64,000 bases of DNA from NCBI RefSeq assembly GCF_016065055.1, contig NZ_CP065856.1, positions 1,177,836 through 1,241,835 of the forward strand. Reading direction: 5' to 3'. This DNA is from Halosimplex litoreum. GTDB taxonomy: Archaea > Halobacteriota > Halobacteria > Halobacteriales > Haloarculaceae. The notes beneath the pieces were generated by a model. It made no database searches. It saw nothing but the letters and a program-made list of their open reading frames with translations, and was not told the origin of the DNA. A program made the translations under genes and the position numbers. Shown one piece after another: positions 1-9,076 of this stretch; the stretch's first letter is position 1, and every line of letters begins with the position of its first letter.

Positions 1-1029
1 ACGATCCTCGACGAGCCGAAGATGGCCCGTCGGGGCGCCGTGTTGCAGGCGACGGGGCTCGTCGCAGCGATCGCGACGGCGGCCGTCATGGGACTGGTCC
101 TCCAGCAGACCATCCTCGTTCCACCCGGACTCGACATCACGACCATCCCGCAGGTCGCCGAACGGACGAGCCCGAACTTCCTGTCGCTGTTTCTCGCGCT
201 CGGGTCCGGGCTCGCCGGGTCGATCAGCATCATGCGCGGGTCGGGTTCGACCCTGGTCGGCGTCGCGATCGCCGTCGCGCTCGTCCCGCCCGCGGCGACC
301 GCCGGGCTCGGCATCGCCTTCGGCCCGCCCGGCGTCGTCGTCGCGGCGACCGTCCTCGTCGTCGTCAACCTGCTCGCGATCAACGTCTCGGCGCTCGTCC
401 TGTTCTATCTCTCGGGGTTCAAACCGATCGACGCGGGACAGTTCGAAGGCGTCCGCGCCTCGGTGTTCTCCCGCGTCGTCGTCCTCGCCGTCGCGATCGC
501 CGTCCTCTCGATCGCACTCGGCGCCGTCACGTGGACGACCTACCAGACTCAGTCGTTCGAACAGCGCGTCTCGGGCGAACTGCAACAGCGCTTCGACGAG
601 GCCGACGTCGAAGGGGTCGAACTCCTCTCGGTCGGCGTCGACTACGAACCGATCGACCTGATCCTCGGGAACGAGGCGCGGGTGAACGTACTGGTCGGCC
701 TCCCGCGCAACGAGACGGCCCCGCCCGACCTCGCCCAGCGGTGGGACGATCAGCTGTCCGCCGAGTTCGACCGCGAGATGGTCGTTCGCGTCGGCTTCGT
801 CGAGGAGCAACTCTCCGAAGGCGACGTCGCCGGGTCCGAACCGGCGACCGGCGACGGCACGACGTTCGGCGGCGGAACGTTGTCGGAGAGCGAGAGCGGG
901 TTCGGGCCCGACGCACCCACCGCTGGTCTCCGACCCGGACGATCCGAACCGCGGGGTGACGGCGAGTCCGTGGCCGGTCGACCGTCCGTCGATCGAACTG
1001 TGTGGGTACCCTCTCTATTGTGCCAGTGA
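1..1029 (+). CDS. DUF389 (TIGR00341-type) membrane protein, 5' truncated by window edge
   Basis: The reading frame is open from base 1, so the gene begins to the left; about 342 residues are visible. The first ~150 residues form hydrophobic segments with a Gly/Ser-rich loop (GSGLAGSISIMRGSGST) followed by VALVPPAATAGLG, which is the conserved core of DUF389 membrane proteins. A soluble domain of ~100 residues follows the last helix, and the tail is acidic and Gly/Ser-rich. Function of the family is unknown. The stop is 31 bp before the start of the photolyase-like gene on the same strand. Family assignment is from recognised motifs; the start is not visible. Confidence 0.8.
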   Translation, partial: TILDEPKMARRGAVLQATGLVAAIATAAVMGLVLQQTILVPPGLDITTIPQVAERTSPNFLSLFLALGSGLAGSISIMRGSGSTLVGVAIAVALVPPAATAGLGIAFGPPGVVVAATVLVVVNLLAINVSALVLFYLSGFKPIDAGQFEGVRASVFSRVVVLAVAIAVLSIALGAVTWTTYQTQSFEQRVSGELQQRFDEADVEGVELLSVGVDYEPIDLILGNEARVNVLVGLPRNETAPPDLAQRWDDQLSAEFDREMVVRVGFVEEQLSEGDVAGSEPATGDGTTFGGGTLSESESGFGPDAPTAGLRPGRSEPRGDGESVAGRPSVDRTVWVPSLLCQ

Positions 1030-1060
1030 TCGTACCCCGTATATCGGCCCCGTCTCCGCC

Positions 1061-2635
1061 ATGACACAGCTACGCCCGGTCGTCGGCACCCCCGACGAAT
1101 ACGATCTTGACGACTCGAACCGCGTCCCGTGGATCCTCGGGACCCACCTCCACCCCGAGGTCGGGCCGCTCGATCGCGCGCCCTCGGGATCGCGCGTCTG
1201 CATGATCGAAGCCCACGGGTTCGCCCGTCGCAAGCCCTACCACCACCACAAGCTCACACTCGTCTTCGCCGCGATGCGTCACGTCCGCGACGAACTCCGC
1301 GAGGCTGGCTACGAGGTCGAGTACGTGCGGACCGAAACCTTCCGCGAGGGTCTCGCGACGTACTTCGACCGCCACCCCGACGACACGCTCGTCGCCATGC
1401 GCTCGCCGAGCCACCGCAGCGGCGACCGCTTCGCCGATCTGGTCGACGCCGTCGGCGGCGACCTCGAACTCGTCGGCAACGAACTGTTCTGCTCCACCCG
1501 CGCCGCCTTCGACGAGTGGGCCGACGGCGAGACCGACGCCTTCCGCCACGAGGGGTTCTACCGGTGGCTGCGCAGCGAGAGCGGCGTTCTCCTGCGCGAG
1601 GACGGGAGCCCGGTCGGCGGCGAGTGGAACTTGGACGAGGACAATCGCGAGTTCCCGCCCGACGACTGGGCGGCCCCGCCGGTCTACGAGCCCGAACTCG
1701 ACGATCTGACCGCGGAAGTGAGCGAGTGGGTCGCCGCGGAGTTCGACACCTGGGGGTCGACGTCGGACTTTCCCTGGTCGGTCACCCGCGAGGACGCGCT
1801 CGCCGCCCTCGACCACTTCGTCACCGAGCGCTTGCCCGAATTCGGCCCCTATCAGGACGCGATGCGCGCCGACGACCCCGCGATGGCCCACGCGCTGTTG
1901 TCGCCCGCGGTCAACCTCGGCCTGCTCCATCCCTGGGAGGCGGTCACCGCGATCGAGGACGCCTACCGGTCCCGCGACGACGTGCCACTCAACTCCGCAG
2001 AGGGGGCCATCCGCCAGTTCCTCGGCTGGCGGGAGTTCATGCGCCACGTCTACCGCCACGCCATGCCCGACCTGGCCGAAGCGAGCCAGCTGGGCGCCGA
2101 GCGACCGCTACCCGACTTGTTCTGGAGCGGTGAGACCGACATGGCCTGCGTCGGCGGCAGCGTCGGCGACGTGTACGACCGGGGCTACTCCCATCACATC
2201 CAGCGACTGATGGTCCTCTCGAACTTCGCGACGCTGTGGGGGGTCGACCCCGACGAACTCAACGAGTGGTTCCACGCGACCTACGTCGACGCCTACCACT
2301 GGGTGACCACGCCCAACGTCGTCGAGATGGGGAGCTACGGCAGCGGCGTCTTCGCCACCAAACCGTACGTCTCCTCGGCCAACTACGTCGACCGGATGAG
2401 CGACTACTGCGAGGGCTGCGCCTACGACCCCGACCAGACCACCGGCAAGGGCGCCTGCCCGTTCAACGCGCTGTACTGGGACTTCCTCGCACGTAACGAG
2501 GACGACCTGCGCAGTAACCACCGCATGGGCCTGCTGTACGGCCACGTCGACGACAAGCGCGAGGACTGCGAGATGGACGAGATCTACCAGCGCGTCAGCG
2601 AGCTCCGAACGATGGAACGGGAAGGCGAGCTGTAG
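1061..2635 (+). CDS. Cryptochrome/photolyase family protein, Fe-S bacterial type (PhrB/FeS-BCP-like)
   Basis: Predicted flavoprotein of 524 residues related to the (6-4) photolyase/FeS-BCP group, which repairs UV photoproducts using light and FAD. The N-terminal half carries HGFARRKPYHHHKLTLVFAA and the C-terminal half the FAD-binding helical domain (FLGWREFMRHVYR). Four cysteines typical of the [4Fe-4S] cluster are visible: one in MACVGGSVGDVY, a CxxC in YCEGCAY, and one in GACPFNAL. ATG at 1061 is preferred; the open frame extends further upstream but into sequence overlapping the previous gene. UV repair is expected for a sunlit hypersaline habitat. Substrate (6-4 or CPD) cannot be told from sequence. 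Confidence 0.9.
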   Translation: MTQLRPVVGTPDEYDLDDSNRVPWILGTHLHPEVGPLDRAPSGSRVCMIEAHGFARRKPYHHHKLTLVFAAMRHVRDELREAGYEVEYVRTETFREGLATYFDRHPDDTLVAMRSPSHRSGDRFADLVDAVGGDLELVGNELFCSTRAAFDEWADGETDAFRHEGFYRWLRSESGVLLREDGSPVGGEWNLDEDNREFPPDDWAAPPVYEPELDDLTAEVSEWVAAEFDTWGSTSDFPWSVTREDALAALDHFVTERLPEFGPYQDAMRADDPAMAHALLSPAVNLGLLHPWEAVTAIEDAYRSRDDVPLNSAEGAIRQFLGWREFMRHVYRHAMPDLAEASQLGAERPLPDLFWSGETDMACVGGSVGDVYDRGYSHHIQRLMVLSNFATLWGVDPDELNEWFHATYVDAYHWVTTPNVVEMGSYGSGVFATKPYVSSANYVDRMSDYCEGCAYDPDQTTGKGACPFNALYWDFLARNEDDLRSNHRMGLLYGHVDDKREDCEMDEIYQRVSELRTMEREGEL

Positions 2636-2845
2636 CCGGAGACCGGTCCGACCGGTCGGCGAACGCCGGCCCGGCCGGATCTCGGCGGAGACGACCGTGC
2701 CACGCGTACATCGCACGGTGTCTTGAGTCCGGCTACCGTGGCGCTCGCGAACGGTGGCGGTACCGGCGGAGCCGACCGAGAAAGGTGTCCATACTCCCCG
2801 ACGCAGTCGGGACCGCGGCGGTCGGGGCCGTCCGTGCCCGACGCG

Positions 2846-3400
2846 TCACCGGCCGACGCGCCGACGGTCTCCCTGCTCGGATTCGCGAAGCTCGTCGATG
2901 GCGGCGACGACGGCGAGGACGAACGCGTCGTCCTCGCCCGGTACAACCTCGACGCCGTATGTGTCCCGGACGCGGAAATACCGCTTCGAGACGGTGGCGA
3001 TCCGCAGGCCGTCGCGCGTGATCGCGTACTCGTGGTCGAAGACGTTCCCTTGGACGGACAACGGCGGGCCGCCCTCGACCTGTACGTCGAAGCGATCGCG
3101 CAGCGGCGTCACCAGCGCCTTGTGGATAGTCGCCACTCGCTGCCCGTCTCGCTCGATCACCATCGTTTCCCTGAACCGGAGCATGCGCTCCTGAACGCGG
3201 TAGAGCGGAGTCCCCTCTCGGTCCCGGATCTGGATCGTGTCGCGGACCCGGAGCGCCTTTCCGTCGACCCGAAACGCGGGCTGACCCGCCGCCGTCTCGA
3301 TCACGAAGTCGTCGCCGATCGCGAGCAGTCGCTCGCGCATCCGGTAGCGGGTCGGCGTCGCCGTCTGACCGCCCGACCCGACGCCCCGATCGGGTGGCAC
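2846..3400 (-). CDS. LURP-one-related (DUF567, tubby-like) protein
   Basis: About 184 residues. The body RYRMRERLLAIGDDFVIE, followed by FRVDGKALRVRDT and ALVTPLRDRFDV, is the beta-barrel pattern of the LURP-one/tubby C-terminal-like family, common in haloarchaea as an uncharacterised cytosolic protein. A GTG at 3400 gives a short linker before the domain. The frame stays open to 3532, but that extension is an Arg-rich low-complexity stretch that I regard as non-coding; an ATG at 3340 would begin inside the conserved RYRMRERLL segment. Function unknown. Confidence 0.75.
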   Translation of the reverse strand: MPPDRGVGSGGQTATPTRYRMRERLLAIGDDFVIETAAGQPAFRVDGKALRVRDTIQIRDREGTPLYRVQERMLRFRETMVIERDGQRVATIHKALVTPLRDRFDVQVEGGPPLSVQGNVFDHEYAITRDGLRIATVSKRYFRVRDTYGVEVVPGEDDAFVLAVVAAIDELRESEQGDRRRVGR

Positions 3401-3864
3401 TGTGGACGGTGGACCTGGTCCGACACCTCCCCGAGGCGGTGGCGCTGCCGACCCGCCTCGCCTGCTCGCGCGGCGCTGGCGCCTCGCTTCGCGACGCCGC
3501 TGGCGTCGCTCTCGCCCCCCTGGCGGGCTCATCCCCGCACCTCACCGGGTCGCCGTTTCGTTTCGAGAGCTGTCCCGCGGTGCTCTGTGATTCGATTTCG
3601 TATCATGATCGTGGGTCTCGGGTCGAGACGGCGATCCGGGATCGGGTGCCGACGACCCGCGGTCGGTGCGAGTTCGCCGGCCGGTCGCTTCGTAATGTGG
3701 CCGGTTCCAGCCTCTGTCACCGGGGTCCCGCCCGGTATGGTCGGCCTTGTCCGGTGGCGACCACGTGGCGACGCGCGACCGATCGGGTGCGACCGGAGCG
3801 GTCGGGAGATGGCTGAGCATTACAAAACCGTCGGGCCCTGTACCGACCAGTCGGTGACGCTCGG
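3401..3864. other. Intergenic region without a recognised gene
   Basis: Region between the divergently transcribed LURP-one and AI-2E-type genes. Six-frame translations here are Arg/Pro-rich and resemble no protein I know. It should hold both promoters, but I see no convincing TATA box or repeat. Confidence 0.5.
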
Positions 3865-4887
3865 GTGACCGACGGCGACACATCGCGAACTGCTCTCCTC
3901 GCGACGCTGCTCGCGCTCGGCACCCTCTCCGTCCTGATGGTGGTCCCGCTGTTTCAGGCGATCGTCCTGGGGGGGTTGCTGGCCTACCTCGTCGCCCCCG
4001 TCAACGAGCGACTCGCGCGCCGGGCGAACGCGACCGTCGCGGCGCTGGTCACGACCGTCGCGACGACGCTGGTCGTCCTCGTCCCGCTGGCGCTGCTTGT
4101 CGGCGTCGCGGTCGAGCAGGCGGTCTCGCTGGGCCGCGGCGTCGAGGTCCCCGACACCGACAGCCTCGCGGTCGGGCTCCGCGAGTGGCTCGGGACGGCT
4201 CGCGTCCCGGCGATGTCCGACAGCTCGCTCGGGGACCTCGCCAGCGCGGTTCTCGGCGGGCTCACCGGCCGGGTCGCCGGCGTCGTCGGCCTGATCCCGG
4301 GGGCTGCCATCGGCGTGGTGGTGTTCCTGTTCACGTTCTTCTACCTCCTTCGCGACGGCGACGCGCTCCTGACGTGGGTCCGCGCGAACAGTCCGCTAGC
4401 GGAGGCGGAGACAGCGAAGCTGTTCCGCCGCACGGACGACCTGCTGTGGGCGGCCGTCGTCGGCAACGTCGTCGTCGCCGCCCTGCAGGCGGTGCTGACG
4501 GTCCTCGGTCTGGCCGTCGTCGGCTTCGGCGACCTCGTCTTCTGGGGCGTGCTGACGTTCGCGCTCTCCTTGCTCCCGCTCATCGGCGCGTCGGTGGTCT
4601 GGATCCCGGTGGTCGTGTACCTCGCGGTTACGGGCCAGACGGCGGCCGCGGTCGGGTTGACCGTCTACGGGGCCGTCGTCGTGAGCGGCTCGGACAACGT
4701 GGTCAGGCCGTTCGCGATGCGCCGCGGTGCGCGACTCAACCCCGCCCTGCTCGTCGTCGGTATCTTCGGCGGGATCGCCGCCTTCGGCTTTCTGGGCCTG
4801 TTCGTCGGCCCAGTCGTCCTCGGCCTGGCGAAGACCGTCGTCGAACTGCTGGCGGCGGACCGGGACGGCACCGCCGGGGCGGCCTGA
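3865..4887 (+). CDS. AI-2E family transporter (PerM/YdiK type)
   Basis: Polytopic membrane protein of 340 residues starting at a GTG. It shows the family pattern: two N-terminal helices (VLMVVPLFQAIVLGGLLAYLV), an extracytoplasmic segment, then VVVFLFTFFYLLRDGD and the C-terminal helix bundle ending in GLFVGPVVLGLAKTVVELL. Members export varied small molecules or act in Na+/H+ exchange; 'autoinducer-2' is only the founding assignment, and haloarchaeal substrates are unknown. It is convergent with the ATP-grasp gene downstream. Confidence 0.85.
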   Translation: MTDGDTSRTALLATLLALGTLSVLMVVPLFQAIVLGGLLAYLVAPVNERLARRANATVAALVTTVATTLVVLVPLALLVGVAVEQAVSLGRGVEVPDTDSLAVGLREWLGTARVPAMSDSSLGDLASAVLGGLTGRVAGVVGLIPGAAIGVVVFLFTFFYLLRDGDALLTWVRANSPLAEAETAKLFRRTDDLLWAAVVGNVVVAALQAVLTVLGLAVVGFGDLVFWGVLTFALSLLPLIGASVVWIPVVVYLAVTGQTAAAVGLTVYGAVVVSGSDNVVRPFAMRRGARLNPALLVVGIFGGIAAFGFLGLFVGPVVLGLAKTVVELLAADRDGTAGAA

Positions 4888-4925
4888 AGCGAGTGCGTCG
4901 GTGAGGACGACACCGATCGGTCGGC

Positions 4926-6155
4926 TCAGCCTCCGATCTGCAGTCTCGGGACGGCGGGCAACTCGGCGAGGAGCGTCGAGCAGTCCTGGAGAAAGGGGCC
5001 GGGGTCGTCGAGCGAGAGGTAGTCGAACCGCGGGTGTCGATAGGTTGAGACGGCGATATCGCGCAGCGTCGCGGCGTAGCCCGGCCGCTCGACGTGCGGG
5101 GAGTCGAAGCGGAACAGACTCAGCGCGTGGAGGAACTCGCCTTTCACCCAGTGGCAGCCGACGCCGACGTCGTAGGCGGGATCGATCTCGTCGGCCCGGC
5201 CGGTCGCCTGCTGCCAGTAGTACCGGGGGAAGTCCGCGCCCATCGCGACGGTCGAGGCGAGCGACTGCCACATGCGCGGGTTGATCTCCGCGAGGACGAA
5301 CTCGCCGGTGGTCTCGTCTCGCAGGTACTCCAGACAGGCCAGCCCGTGCCACTCGAGGTGGTCGAGCAGGTCCGTCGCCACCGCCTCGAGTTCGGGGATC
5401 GACACCGACTCGCGGTAGGCGCCGCCCGACCCGGTGTAGCGGGTCCCACGGACCTGGCGGTGCTGGAACACGGCCAGTGGCTCCCCGGAGTCGTACAGGG
5501 CTGCGACCATGAACTCCTCGTCGGCCGGGACGAACTCTTGGACGATCGGCTCGACCTGGTGGCGGGCCCGCAGCGAGTCCAGATCCGGCACCACCCCGGC
5601 TTCGAGGTGCTCGATGGTGTCCGAGGTCGCGCTCTCCTCGGGCCCCAGCGAGTCGTCGTAGGTGGCCGTGAGCAGGTTGTACCGGGACTTGGCGAGCAGG
5701 TCGCGCGACCAGTCATCGACCTCGTCCGGTCGGTAGGTCTCTGGCACCGGAACGCCCGCCGCCCGGGCTTCCTCGGCCAGCAACAGCCTGTCGTGGACCC
5801 GCTCCAGTCGCTCGACGTCCGGCACCGGCAGGGAGACGTGCGGTTCGAACGCCGACCGGTATCGCGAGAGAACGTACGCGTCGACCTCGCGGACGGGGAC
5901 GATGGTCCGAACGTCGTCACGAGCCGCCACGTCGAGCAGGTCGTCCCTGTAGGCGAGCAGGTCCGCGCTGGGGTCGGCCGTCGTGACGACCTCGTCACAG
6001 TACTTCGAGGCGAAGGCCTGGGAGGTGGACTTCTCCGAGAGGACGACCGTGTGGATGCCCCGCGGGCCGAGCGAGCGGATCGTGGCGACGGTGCTCGGGA
6101 CGTTCGTGACCGGCACCGCGACCGACGGCCCGTCGGACGTGCTGCCTTCGACCAT
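4926..6155 (-). CDS. ATP-grasp domain carboxylate-amine ligase-like protein
   Basis: Predicted 409-residue ATP-grasp enzyme, which would activate a carboxylate as acyl-phosphate and join it to an amine or thiol. Visible features are an N-terminal Rossmann-like preATP-grasp region (SLGPRGIHTVVLSE), a central ATP-binding domain (EPIVQEFVPADEEFMVAAL) and the catalytic Mg-binding motif FVLAEINPRMWQS near residue 315. ATG 6155 is chosen; the frame runs open to 6254, but the extension lacks homology. Substrate is not deducible. It is monocistronic as far as can be seen, ~250 bp downstream of the DUF7519 gene. Confidence 0.8.
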   Translation of the reverse strand: MVEGSTSDGPSVAVPVTNVPSTVATIRSLGPRGIHTVVLSEKSTSQAFASKYCDEVVTTADPSADLLAYRDDLLDVAARDDVRTIVPVREVDAYVLSRYRSAFEPHVSLPVPDVERLERVHDRLLLAEEARAAGVPVPETYRPDEVDDWSRDLLAKSRYNLLTATYDDSLGPEESATSDTIEHLEAGVVPDLDSLRARHQVEPIVQEFVPADEEFMVAALYDSGEPLAVFQHRQVRGTRYTGSGGAYRESVSIPELEAVATDLLDHLEWHGLACLEYLRDETTGEFVLAEINPRMWQSLASTVAMGADFPRYYWQQATGRADEIDPAYDVGVGCHWVKGEFLHALSLFRFDSPHVERPGYAATLRDIAVSTYRHPRFDYLSLDDPGPFLQDCSTLLAELPAVPRLQIGG

Positions 6156-6407
6156 GCTCGAGCACACGGACGGACGGCTCGTAGTAATCGACCCTGAAAC
6201 GGCCGGTATCGAGACGTTTCGCTGTCGTAAGCCGGGAGTACTCGCCGAGTTCACTCGACGCGGTCGGAGCGGACCGCACCGGCCGGCCCGGTCGCTCCAC
6301 CGCTCGGAACCCCGAGGCCGCTCGACGCGGTGGCGAGCGGAGCGATCCGGCGGTAACCCGAGCGTATCGCTCGGTTACACGCGTCCAGACGCCGCCGGGT
6401 CGGCGCC

Positions 6408-6911
6408 TCACCGGTTCAGCGCGACGACGAGCAGCGTCGCGGCGATCAGGAGGACAAAGAGCGTGGTGACTGGCTGGCGGGTCGGCCCGACCTCGAAGAG
6501 GACGAGCCCGAAGACGGCCGTGAGGAGGCCGACGACGGCACCGACCATCGCGTGGAGATTCTCCGCGCGGACGGTGTCGGCTTGCGCCCCCAGCTGTCGG
6601 CCCAGCGAGACGGCGTTTGTCCCGGTGTCCCAGGCGACGACCGCCGCGACCGTCCCGAACAGGACCGCCGCCGCGGGGGCGTCCGACAGCGCCGCGACGG
6701 CGACGCCGAGGAAGGCCACCAGCCCGCCCGCGTCGACGGCGCGGTGGTTCGCCCTGTGGACGCCCGCGAGCAACGCGAGCGTCCCCAGCGCCGCCACGAC
6801 CGCACCGGTCCCACCGCCGGTCAACGCCATCGCCGCCGCCGTCGCGCCCGCGACGCCAGAGACGACCAACGAGTGCCGCCCCGGCCGACGCGTGATCTCC
6901 GTCCCGCTCAC
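6408..6911 (-). CDS. DUF7519 family membrane protein
   Basis: About 167 residues forming four to five predicted membrane helices, with the family-typical start TEITRRP and a central VAWDTGTNAVSLGRQLG segment. This haloarchaeal family is found with DUF58/DUF4129 genes. The GTG at 6911 gives the expected N-terminus; the frame is open to 7034 but would overlap the DUF58 gene by 56 bp. It is the last gene of a four-gene operon. Role unknown, probably in a MoxR-type membrane-linked assembly system. Confidence 0.75.
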   Translation of the reverse strand: MSGTEITRRPGRHSLVVSGVAGATAAAMALTGGGTGAVVAALGTLALLAGVHRANHRAVDAGGLVAFLGVAVAALSDAPAAAVLFGTVAAVVAWDTGTNAVSLGRQLGAQADTVRAENLHAMVGAVVGLLTAVFGLVLFEVGPTRQPVTTLFVLLIAATLLVVALNR

Positions 6912-6978
6912 GACGACCGCCTCCCGGGCCGCGCCGGCGCCACACGGCTCGTCCGGACCACGGCCGGTCTCGCGCCGC

Positions 6979-8469
6979 TCATCCAGACCACCGCCTGCGT
7001 GCGCGCTCGAGCGCCTCGGCCAGCCGCTCGTCACCGTCCCAGTCGACGACGCGCACGTCGCTGCCCCGCAAGTCGTTCAGCCGGTTCGACCGCTCGACGG
7101 CCGCCAGCCGCCGCCCGGGCGTGTCGCTCATCGTCGGGTCCGGGCTGATGACGGTGACTGCGTGGCCCCGCACGTGCAGCGAGCGGGCGATCACCGTGCT
7201 GGTGTCGTCGGGCATCGGCGAGACGAACACCACCTGCGCGTCGTCGTCGAGTCGCTGGGCCAGCCGACGCAGCTGGAAGCGGACATACACCCGCCCGTCG
7301 GGCGGGAGCGGCGACAGCGCCGAGTGGGTGGACAGCAGTTCACGGGCGCGAGCGCGGTGAGTCGGCCCCGCGCCGGGCGACAGCCAGACGGATTCGGCCG
7401 CGAACGCGGCGATCCCGACGCGGTCGCCCGTGTCGAGCAGCGAGTTGAACACGCGGCGAGCGGCGTCGATGCCCCGGTCGACGGCGTGTTGGCCGTCGTC
7501 GCCGGCCTGGAGGTACGCCTCCGGGCGCAGGTCGAGGACGACCACCACCGTCGCCATGCGCTCCTCGCGGAACTCCATCGTCGTCAGCGTCCGGTCGCGG
7601 GCGAACGTGTTCCAGTCGATCCGCGAGAGGGAGTCGCCGTGCTGGTACTCCCGTAGCGACGAGAACTCGGTCCCCTCGCCCGAGGAGTCCGTCGAGACGC
7701 GGCCGGTGTACGGCGACGTGAGCCCGCGCAACGGGACCGTCGCGGTCGCGTCGACCGGGGCCAGACAGGTGATCGCCGCCGACTCGGTCCCGACGTCGAG
7801 TTCGCGCTCGCGACTGCCGCTGGCGTTGCGGGCGATCACGGTCACCCCCTCGAACCGGTAGGCCCCCCGCCGCGCGAGGACGGTGTATGAGAAGGTCATC
7901 CGCGCGCCCGGGCGGAGCGCGGTCGCCGCCCGCGCCGGTCCGTCGGTGACCGCAAGCGCCTCCGGCACCTGCTCGACGACCCGCAGGTCCGCCAGCGCCG
8001 CCTCGCCCACGTTCTCGACGACGACCGTCACCTCGACGGTGTCCCCCGGCTCCGGGTCCTCCTCGGAGAGGCGCCGCTGGATGGCGAGCTCGGGCTCGGG
8101 CGCCTCGGTCGTGTTCGCGTACGCGAGATACCCGACGCCGACCACCGCCGCGAGCATGAGCGGCCGCGAGCGCAACAGGGCCCCCAGCCCCGCCGAGCCG
8201 AAGACGAGCGTCGCGAACCCTACCCAGTGGTTGGTCGACCGGAGCCGCGACGACCGAACCGTCGCCGCCGCTATCTCCCCGGCCCCGCCCGTGTCCACCG
8301 AGGCGTCGCCCGCGCTCGTCCCGTCGGCCGGCGCCGTCTCCACCGCGTCGTCGTCCCGCTCGGACCCATCGGCCGTCCGACGTTCGTCGTCGACCGCGAC
8401 GGACGGCTCGTCGGCCTCGTCGATCACCGCCCGGCCGCCGTCCGGCCGCTCGGGGCCGTCCTCACTCAT
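6979..8469 (-). CDS. DUF58 domain-containing protein (VWA-like, MoxR-associated)
   Basis: 496 residues: an acidic N-terminal tail, two predicted membrane helices near residues 90-130, a beta-rich BatA-like region (PGDTVEVTVVVENVG), the DUF58 signature REYQHGDSLSRIDWNTFAR near residue 270, and a C-terminal von Willebrand A-like fold (VVVVLDLRPEAYL). DUF58 proteins usually work with a MoxR AAA+ ATPase in protein maturation or metal insertion. The start overlaps the DUF7269 stop by 8 bp, implying translational coupling. Confidence 0.88.
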   Translation of the reverse strand: MSEDGPERPDGGRAVIDEADEPSVAVDDERRTADGSERDDDAVETAPADGTSAGDASVDTGGAGEIAAATVRSSRLRSTNHWVGFATLVFGSAGLGALLRSRPLMLAAVVGVGYLAYANTTEAPEPELAIQRRLSEEDPEPGDTVEVTVVVENVGEAALADLRVVEQVPEALAVTDGPARAATALRPGARMTFSYTVLARRGAYRFEGVTVIARNASGSRERELDVGTESAAITCLAPVDATATVPLRGLTSPYTGRVSTDSSGEGTEFSSLREYQHGDSLSRIDWNTFARDRTLTTMEFREERMATVVVVLDLRPEAYLQAGDDGQHAVDRGIDAARRVFNSLLDTGDRVGIAAFAAESVWLSPGAGPTHRARARELLSTHSALSPLPPDGRVYVRFQLRRLAQRLDDDAQVVFVSPMPDDTSTVIARSLHVRGHAVTVISPDPTMSDTPGRRLAAVERSNRLNDLRGSDVRVVDWDGDERLAEALERARRRWSG

Positions 8470-9076
8470 CGTCGGCCTCCGGTTGGCCGTCGGTCTCGCG
8501 TCGGTCGTCGACCGCCCGCCTGTCGTCTGCCTCCAGCAGCCGTTCGAGCGCGTCGATCGCCCGGACGGCGCGGCGCTTGAACGGCGACTCGCGGTCGAAC
8601 AGCTCCCGGAGGCGGTCGGTCGTCGGCGCCTCGGGCACCCGACCGGTGAAGAAGGCCGCCGCGAACGGGTCGTCGGTCCAGGTCCCCTCGTCGAGCGCCC
8701 GCTGGGCCGCCTCCGCCGAGCCGCGCTCGCGGCGCCGGATCGTCTCGGCGGCCACGCCGCCGATCTCGTCGCGGATGCGGTGGCGTTCGGCCTCGTTGAA
8801 CCGCGTCAGCTGCAGCCGACCGAGCCGCCGGTCCAGGTCGTCGCCCGGCGTCGGCAGGTTGACCGCCAGCTCGGCATCCGGCGTCTCCGCGTACTCGAGG
8901 TCGGTGTGGCGTCGGCGCTGGACCTGCGCCACCGCCCCTAGGAGGAGGACCAACCCGACGATCAGGACGAACGACTCGCCGGTCGGTAGCGGCGTCGTAA
9001 TCGACGGGACGGCGAGCGCGGCGAGCCCGACGACGCCCAGGAGCACCCCCAGCGTCGCCGTGACGCTCCGACTCAT
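8462..9076 (-). CDS. DUF7269 family protein
   Basis: 204 residues with two N-terminal transmembrane helices (LGVLLGVVGLAALAVPSI and FVLIVGLVLLLGAVA) followed by a charged, helical cytosolic region with many Arg/Glu. This is a haloarchaeal family always encoded between DUF4129 and DUF58 genes. It overlaps the upstream DUF4129 gene by 4 bp (ATGA) and the downstream DUF58 gene by 8 bp. Function unknown. Confidence 0.78.
   Translation of the reverse strand: MSRSVTATLGVLLGVVGLAALAVPSITTPLPTGESFVLIVGLVLLLGAVAQVQRRRHTDLEYAETPDAELAVNLPTPGDDLDRRLGRLQLTRFNEAERHRIRDEIGGVAAETIRRRERGSAEAAQRALDEGTWTDDPFAAAFFTGRVPEAPTTDRLRELFDRESPFKRRAVRAIDALERLLEADDRRAVDDRRETDGQPEADDE

Noticed and set aside
3401-3532. N-terminal extension of the LURP-one protein
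   Set aside because: Arg/Gln/Gly/Pro low complexity with no family match; GTG 3400 gives a normal family length.
5094-6197. 367-codon plus-strand frame opposite the ATP-grasp gene
   Set aside because: Val/Arg/Gly-rich antisense shadow; the ATP-grasp motifs on the minus strand are decisive.
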